DNA from: Lytechinus variegatus
Taxonomy: Eukaryota; Echinodermata; Echinoidea; Temnopleuroida; Toxopneustidae
Length of the DNA: 64,000 nt
Direction of reading: 5' to 3'
NCBI RefSeq assembly: GCF_018143015.1
Contig: NC_054741.1
Span: 37,290,510 to 37,354,509, forward strand
A model generated the notes under the pieces. That model worked only from the letters and a program-made list of their open reading frames with translations. It did not search any database and was not told where the DNA came from. Shown piece by piece: positions 58,619-64,000 of the stretch. The position numbers were made by a program, and so were the translations under genes. The stretch's first letter is position 1, and each line of letters opens with the position of its first letter.

Positions 58619-58681
58619 TCTTCCTCTATCAAGGAAAAAATATGTTCTCAATACATATTTTTTCCTTGATAGAGGAAGACC
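58619..58681. repeat. Perfect 28-bp-arm hairpin
   Basis: 'gtcttcctctatcaagg' plus 'aaaaaatatgt' is followed after five bases by its exact complement, ending 'ccttgatagaggaagac'. It starts three bases after the MITE at 58023-58616. It could be a minimal foldback remnant or a transcribed hairpin. Confidence 0.7.
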
Positions 58682-60118
58682 CAAGGGACGGTCGGGTTCG
58701 AGCTGCTGCAGTAAAAATAATGTCTATTGGGATCAGATTATCAAATGATATCAAAACATATTTTGCGATCAGAATGTTAAGTTTGAGTGCATGCATGGGC
58801 ACATTAAAATAAATTAAATGAAAAAAATAGAAAAGTTAGAATGGTATACATTTTGCACTAAAGTTGTATACGGTACATAGATTGGGAACACTTCTGTATG
58901 CCAAATCATTTCAAGTTGATAAACAAATAGCTTTTACGTCATTTTTATTTCTAGGATAAACTTATACTATAAGTTTACAGGTGCTGGTATTAGCACATAG
59001 AGATGTATACTGCGTTATTAGTATATATCTCTATGTATTTGCATTGTCAAATTTCATAATAAAAATAAATAACAACAATGAGGGCAGCATACCCATAATT
59101 TTGCAAAAAAGTATGGATAACCAAACGTGTTTGAATGTCATTTTCTATTAAAAGAAAAGAGGTGATATCAATAATCGAAATATTTAATGTTCATTTAGTT
59201 ATGTGTTGCTGTTCATGATAATTAATATTTACAGCTTATGTAAAATCTATAAATCCTAAAAATACAATTTTTTGCTCAAACTGCCATAAAAAAATATTTG
59301 TTTTACTTTTATATCGGCACTCTCTACGAGTCTTCCATATCATAGCAAATCTGTAAAAATATTTTCAACAACCGAATCGAGCTATTCGAGTTCTTACGAT
59401 TACTTCGACGTTTATATCCATTTCACAACCTATTTCTGTCGTAAGTATTACCAAATTTTGCAGGTAATGTATCCAACATCTGTTGATAATATTGTCTGTA
59501 TGTATTTTGTACGAAGTTTGAAATAATCATCAGTTTTATTTGTATGTTTCATTCTGTTGCTAATAACGCTATCGAGTATTTGTCTCTCATCATGTCTCTT
59601 GTGAATTGTTGTGGGTTGTGTTGTGTGCTGTACCTGTACCGTACTACTGTATACTGTAGTAGTGATGCACTCGGGGGTTCATTACATACCGTTGTGCACG
59701 GCCAAATCAAGGCACGACGCATGCAACTCTCTCTCTGAGCTGATCCTTCCACTTTTGACTTCTGATTCCTGGAGTCTAGATAAATGCGATTGCACGGAAT
59801 AAATGATTTCCACAAAATCTAAAATTTAATAAAATTGTTCCATTTCAGTCACTTTACCTGGCCCAGGCCTGGCGAAACACCGATCGATATTAATTTGAAG
59901 TTCATCATTCATAATTTGGATTTTGGTGACTTGTTTTATTTTTAGCTCTATGGCTCTAGTCTTAGGCCCATTTCTCAACACCGTCATAAGTCTAACTTTT
60001 TGACTAAATCAGAGATAGTGAGCTACTTGTCCGCTAACCGTTTCACGAAGCCCTCTACCAAGATCGGGTACAACAACCTCACTAAATATTTATGACACCT
60101 CCGAACATGTCATGACCA
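58682..60118. other. Intergenic, no gene seen
   Basis: AT-rich DNA. A short stem 'catagagatgtatact'/'agtatatatctctatg' lies at about 58997-59037. Overlapping short frames near 59544-59815 lie on both strands and have no homology. Confidence 0.5.
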
Positions 60119-61312
60119 AGGCTCCACATTAACTTTTTTTGGTGGTGGCCCATTTGGGCCACCAAAACCATCATATAATATTTTTGGGTGGCCCGATATT
60201 AAAGTTTGGTGGCCCGAAAAATGTAAAGAAAAACATTAAAAATTAATAAAACAGACTTCTGAAATATTAATTCTGCAGCCACTACCAAGTTACTTTCACT
60301 TTGTATTTAAACCTGCTGTTTTACTTTGCAAATTGATTTGTGGTAAAATATAAATTGTTATATCATTGAAAGAGAATATAAAGGAATTGTATTGTTTTCA
60401 GGTTTTGTGGACTTTTCTAATCTCCATACAGATACACAAACATAATGGTAAAGAAAATAAATTATGCACAACAAACTCAGATAGATGTACAAAACAAAGA
60501 TTTTTTTCCTTTCTCTTTGAATCCTAAAACCTAGATTATGCAGGCCCTAATCCATATTATTTTTGTTTTCTCTTTTGCAGCATATTATAGCAGGAGAAAA
60601 TCACAGAAAAGCATGCTGCAAAGTTAGAACAATGCATAAAAGAGAGAAACAAAAAAGAGCAATTCTCAAAAAGTATATTACAAAAAGAAAACAAAAATAA
60701 TACAAGGAAGAAGTGAAATAAAACAAAAGAAAAAACAAAGAACAGGAAAAAAGAAAGAAAAACAAAATTTAGAGGAAAAAAACATGGAAAAAATGAATAA
60801 AACAAAATTAATATAAAAATGGGGAAAAAGGGAAAAAACTAAGAAGCCATTACAAATATTTTAGCAGTGGCAGCACCAGTCTATTCTGACTGGAATATAA
60901 TTAAAAGCCAAGCAATAAATTTTCACTTACCTATAGGACTGGTGTATTTCTATTTTTATATCCTTTAGTTTGTATTATTTTTTTTTCAGTAGAAACATAT
61001 TCTTTAATCAGGCATATTCATTGGAAAGAGGCACGGTGGGATGGATAAAAGCTAAGTCTGTATGCTATATCGGTATGTACTCTCATGACTATGCAAACTT
61101 TGTGTGTAGATCAAGGAAATGGGTGCATGACGAACTGGCTTGCAATTTGAATTGTAGAAAGTTGGTAAATGCGTGCAAAATCGGGAGAAAAATTGTGCTA
61201 CTTTGAAAATTATTGGTTGCCCGATTTGCGCCACCAAAACTTTGCACTTTTTTCAATAATGGTTGCCTAAGGTGAATTTCTGGTGGCTTGGGCCACCACT
61301 AATGTCGAGCCT
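60119..61312. mobile_element. 1.2-kb element with GGTGGCCC/GGGCCACC internal stems
   Basis: The ends AGGCTCCACATTAAC and 'taatgtcgagcct' are imperfect inverted repeats. Just inside each end are further inverted words: 'ggtggcccatttgggccacc', 'ggtggcccgatatt' and 'ggtggcccgaaaa' on the left, 'gcccgatttgcgccaccaaa' and 'ggtggcttgggccacca' on the right. The interior has a purine-rich tract (60590-60840). No clear target duplication or transposase; the CAAGG..TC end is hAT-like, a weak clue. Confidence 0.65.
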
Positions 61313-61810
61313 AATTTCTTTCTTAAAAACGTAGTGGCATCACGTGGGTAGACTTAGCCAGGAGGCTCCTAGAGAGTAAAAATCATTTACTAATGTATGC
61401 TTACTCTCTACGGATGCGGGGATTCCTTCCCATTCATGTACATATATCGTCGAAAAACAGAAACTTTTGCGCCCGAGATTTCTACTTTTGTTCTAAAAGA
61501 TCTAGCCCTAAATCATGTATTCATGGGATACAACTTCATTTCCGACATTTCTACGCTATCGATTTCATTTTAAACAAGAATTTATTTAAAAAATGAGAAA
61601 AATATTTTGAAAAGAAAACACTTTTAGATACTCCACTGCAGAATTGCAGCGATATTGATCAGAACAGAACAAAATGGCTGCGCCCATGGATGGGTGGGAT
61701 TCATGGATTATCAAGTTTTTGCTCAATTTTGAAATTTGTTTAAATTTTTCAGCATATAGGTCTTCAATGTGGACAGTCATTCCTTGGGTCATTCATTTCA
61801 GAAGGAAATT
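61313..61810 (+). promoter_or_regulatory. Likely 5' region of the last gene
   Basis: An 'aaaATGGCTGCGCCC' motif at 61671-61685 resembles a YY1-type initiator. In-frame reading from that ATG (61674) ends before the next exon's frame. Two AG acceptors precede the coding ATG, 'aaatttttcag' (61752) and 'cattcatttcag' (61800), so a 5' UTR intron is likely. Confidence 0.35.
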
Positions 61811-63450
61811 ATGACTTCAGAAAACTTAAGAAACCTGGCTGTCCTTCGATCTGCAACCAGCATCGCTGATGAAATCAGAGCCTTGGAAGCCATTAAATCC
61901 ACCCTTACCCAGGGCCAGACAGATCTCAGATCCTCCTTTGATCTCGAAGAAGAGTTTCTCAGCTTTGCATCAAAAAATCTTGGGGATGAGGAGGTGTTTG
62001 ATGACCCTTTCCCAAGAACACCCCCAGAGAGCATCTTTCCTGGACAGGATGATCTGGACCAGCTGACATGCTATGTGTTTAGACGTCGGTATGGTTGGTC
62101 CGAGGCTGCCACAAGCATCGGCAAGGATGACAGGGTCGGTGTCCCTGCAGGGGTTCTCGAAGGCAGTGGTGTCATGACTGCTCCTCAGCAGAAAAACCAG
62201 GTTATACTCAAGAACAGACTGAATGAGTTGCTGGATGAATTTGTGAGATGGTGAGTGTTGATATATTCAGATCTTTAAAGTGAGAACACCAATTTTCTGT
62301 GTAAAAATCAACTGAGTTTCTTTTTTTTTATGGACATTCTATTTGTAAAAATTGGAAAATCATTATTCCTAATGCAGGGTGCTACATAACTTTTTAAAAG
62401 CGCTTGCCCAGTCGGGCAAGTAGATTTTTTTATAGTTGGAATATACTTGCCCAAGAATCTATTTCAGTTGTCCCAAAAAATCCTCGAAAAAAAGTTTTAC
62501 CTCTTCAAAAGAAAGTTTTGCAGTTTTATAAACAATTGACCTTTTTCTCCCTTTTGACATGAGCTTATCTACCTTGTTCTTGCATTTATTTTTCCAAAGT
62601 GATTTTATCTTGCTTGCCAAGACCAAAATTATGGTCAATATCATATCATTTCGACCCTAATTTTGGTCATTCTACTGTGAGAATTTTGCTTTCTGTGTGA
62701 ATTTTGCGTGCCCAATCTGGGCAAGTAGTTTTGGTCTTTACTCCAAAACACTTGCCTGACTCTAAGTTTTACTTGCCCCGGGCAATCGGGCAAGTTCTTA
62801 TGTAGCACCCTGCCAAATGGATTTCTGTCAATATGACATTTTAAACTTGATTGATTCTTTTTACAATCGATATTTTCTTCTATTGTTCTGATACAGTCCA
62901 CAACTGAACTGTATATATTGCATATTAGTCAAAGTTTGTGAGTATATTAATTTCTTATCATAGTTAGCTTGATTTCAGAAGGTGATAATGTATATTTTAA
63001 ATTTAAACTTGTCAATGTCATGTAAATTTTTTAAACAAATTTTTGCAAAACATACCTGAATTCCTAAGACAAGTTAAAATGCTGTCTTACTAGTATTTTC
63101 TCACCTGAGCACCCGAGTAATCACTTTTCCTGTTAGTCCGTTGGTCTCATGATTCGTGAACCACCTTGTTTTAAATCAAGAGACCACTTTTAGAGCAAAG
63201 TTCAACTTCAAAGAGTTATCTGTTTTGAAATACATGTTTCAATTCATGGACAATTGCCAAGTCTGATTTGTGATAAAGGGTGTCACATTTTTACAGCTTA
63301 AATAGCAAAATTCACAAACATGTGTCTGTTAAAAAAATAATAACAGTTGTTTTATAATTCCTCTTATATTTGTATCTCTGTTTTACAGGTATATGGCACA
63401 ACCGATAGGCAAACCGCTATTGCACAGTTTTCGATATACTCTTGCTCAAG
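61811..63450 (+). CDS. Unrecognised protein-coding gene, first two coding exons, runs off window
   Basis: The coding exon 61811-62250 ends at donor TG|GTGAGT. It joins in frame to 63389-63450 (acceptor 'ctgttttacag', donor CAAG|GTGAGA), giving 167 residues so far. The start MTSENLRNLAVLRSATSIAD is followed by a predicted helical stretch, an acidic region (DLEEEFLSF, DEEVFDDPFP), 'RRRYGWSEAATSIG', 'LNELLDEFVRWYMAQPIGKP' and 'LLHSFRYTLAQ'. I chose ATG 61811 because the frame upstream has no earlier ATG before an acceptor at 61800. I do not recognise the family. The clean splice pair, codon-rich composition (G+C well above the flanks) and length support a real gene, probably a long helical protein. 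The promoter side is at about 61670. Confidence 0.75.
62375..62812. mobile_element. 438-bp MITE with CAGGGTGCTACATAA ends and GGGCAAG motifs
   Basis: It lies in the first visible intron of the last gene. Ends CAGGGTGCTACATAA and 'ttatgtagcaccctg' are 15-bp inverted repeats. Inside each end are 'cttgcccagtcgggcaag' on the left and 'gcccaatctgggcaag', 'cttgcc' and 'cccgggcaatcgggcaag' on the right. The plan matches the element at 60119-61312 with a different motif. The CAGGG tip is hAT-like; no 8-bp duplication is clear. Confidence 0.75.
62813..63388. other. Rest of the first visible intron of the last gene
   Basis: AT-rich, with no repeat or exon that I recognise. It ends in a good polypyrimidine/acceptor before the exon at 63389. 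Confidence 0.5.
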
Positions 63451-63802
63451 GTGAGAGATTCCATTTTACTGTAATCAAATATTGTTCAGGCACATAACCA
63501 AAAGTCAGTGTCAGTTTACATCCTTTTGTTGATCTGTACACCATGTTTATTTTTACATTATTCTATCTTTTCCCCTTCATCCATTTCATGATTTCTGTCA
63601 TCTTCGTTTCTACATACATGTGTATCTATTATTTTTTTTACCTCCAGTAATTGCTGGTGATTGTTTGAAGACTAAACACTACATAGACCCAAAACTGTAG
63701 ATGTGGTTTAAACTTTAATGAATTATTATTTTTTTTTAGATTATACTATATATTTCTATTGGTATATTGGTATACCTTTAGACTCATTGATTTGTGATTT
63801 TT

Positions 63803-64000
63803 GTCTCACCTGCAAAGCAGAGTGAGACTATAGGCGCCGCTTTTCCGACGGCGGCGGCGTCAACATCAAATCTTAACCTGAGGTTAAGTTTTTGAAATGA
63901 CATCATAACTTAGAAAGTATATGGACCTAGTTCATGAAACTTGGCCATAAGGTTAATCAAGTATTACTGAACATCCTATTAAAGTTTCATGTCACATGAC
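63803..64000. mobile_element. Start of a second GTCTCACCTGC element, cut by window end
   Basis: It begins GTCTCACCTGCAAAGCAG and follows the element at 31859 almost base for base through the CGG-rich hairpin and the first tandem unit. It has one fewer CGG triplet and an A in place of a G in the loop. The remainder lies outside the window, in an intron of the last gene. Confidence 0.8.

Noticed and set aside
61769-61810. Upstream start of the last gene at 61769
   Set aside because: The codon there is GTG. The first ATG in frame is 61811, and a good acceptor at 61800 sits just before it.

Overview
This is animal nuclear DNA: genes split into many small exons with GT-AG introns, about 36% G+C by eye, many short non-autonomous transposons and tRNA-derived SINE pieces, and no operons. 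The gene content (CENP-L, FCP1/CTDP1, TMEM208) together with (ATT)n-tailed tRNA-SINEs, PIF/Harbinger, Kolobok-like and mariner-like elements suggests an invertebrate deuterostome. An echinoderm, probably a sea urchin, is my best guess; this is inference, not proof.

Layout. 1-8433 is intergenic DNA or the 3' flank of CTDP1, full of small palindromic MITEs. 8434-18447 (minus) holds the whole coding sequence of CTDP1/FCP1, the RNA polymerase II C-terminal-domain phosphatase, in six exons. 18448-20961 is the divergent region between CTDP1 and CENPL, with a candidate shared promoter, a long foldback element and a 110-bp minisatellite. 20962-28836 (plus) holds the whole coding sequence of CENPL, a CENP-A-nucleosome-associated kinetochore protein, in nine coding exons. 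28837-40827 is repeat-rich intergenic DNA with a 2.3-kb PIF/Harbinger element that still carries most of a DDE transposase. 40828-52983 (minus) is TMEM208, an ER membrane protein of four small exons in 12 kb. Its introns hold a 3-kb element with eight copies of a 15-bp motif, a 172-bp tandem array and a Kolobok-like TTAA element sitting in one array copy. 52984-61800 is intergenic and contains a 1.27-kb palindrome built from a 53-bp minisatellite and a long-TIR Tc1/mariner-like element. From 61811 (plus) a gene I do not recognise begins; two coding exons are visible and it runs off the window. The last 200 bases start a second copy of the repeat at 31859.

The three recognised genes are housekeeping genes with no shared pathway: CTD dephosphorylation and mitotic exit, kinetochore assembly, and ER targeting. 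The less ordinary content is the transposon layer. Several nested insertions can be ordered in time, and several elements have unusual internal repeat architecture (45784-48817, 53141-54411, 12793-13382, and the pair 60119-61312 / 62375-62812).
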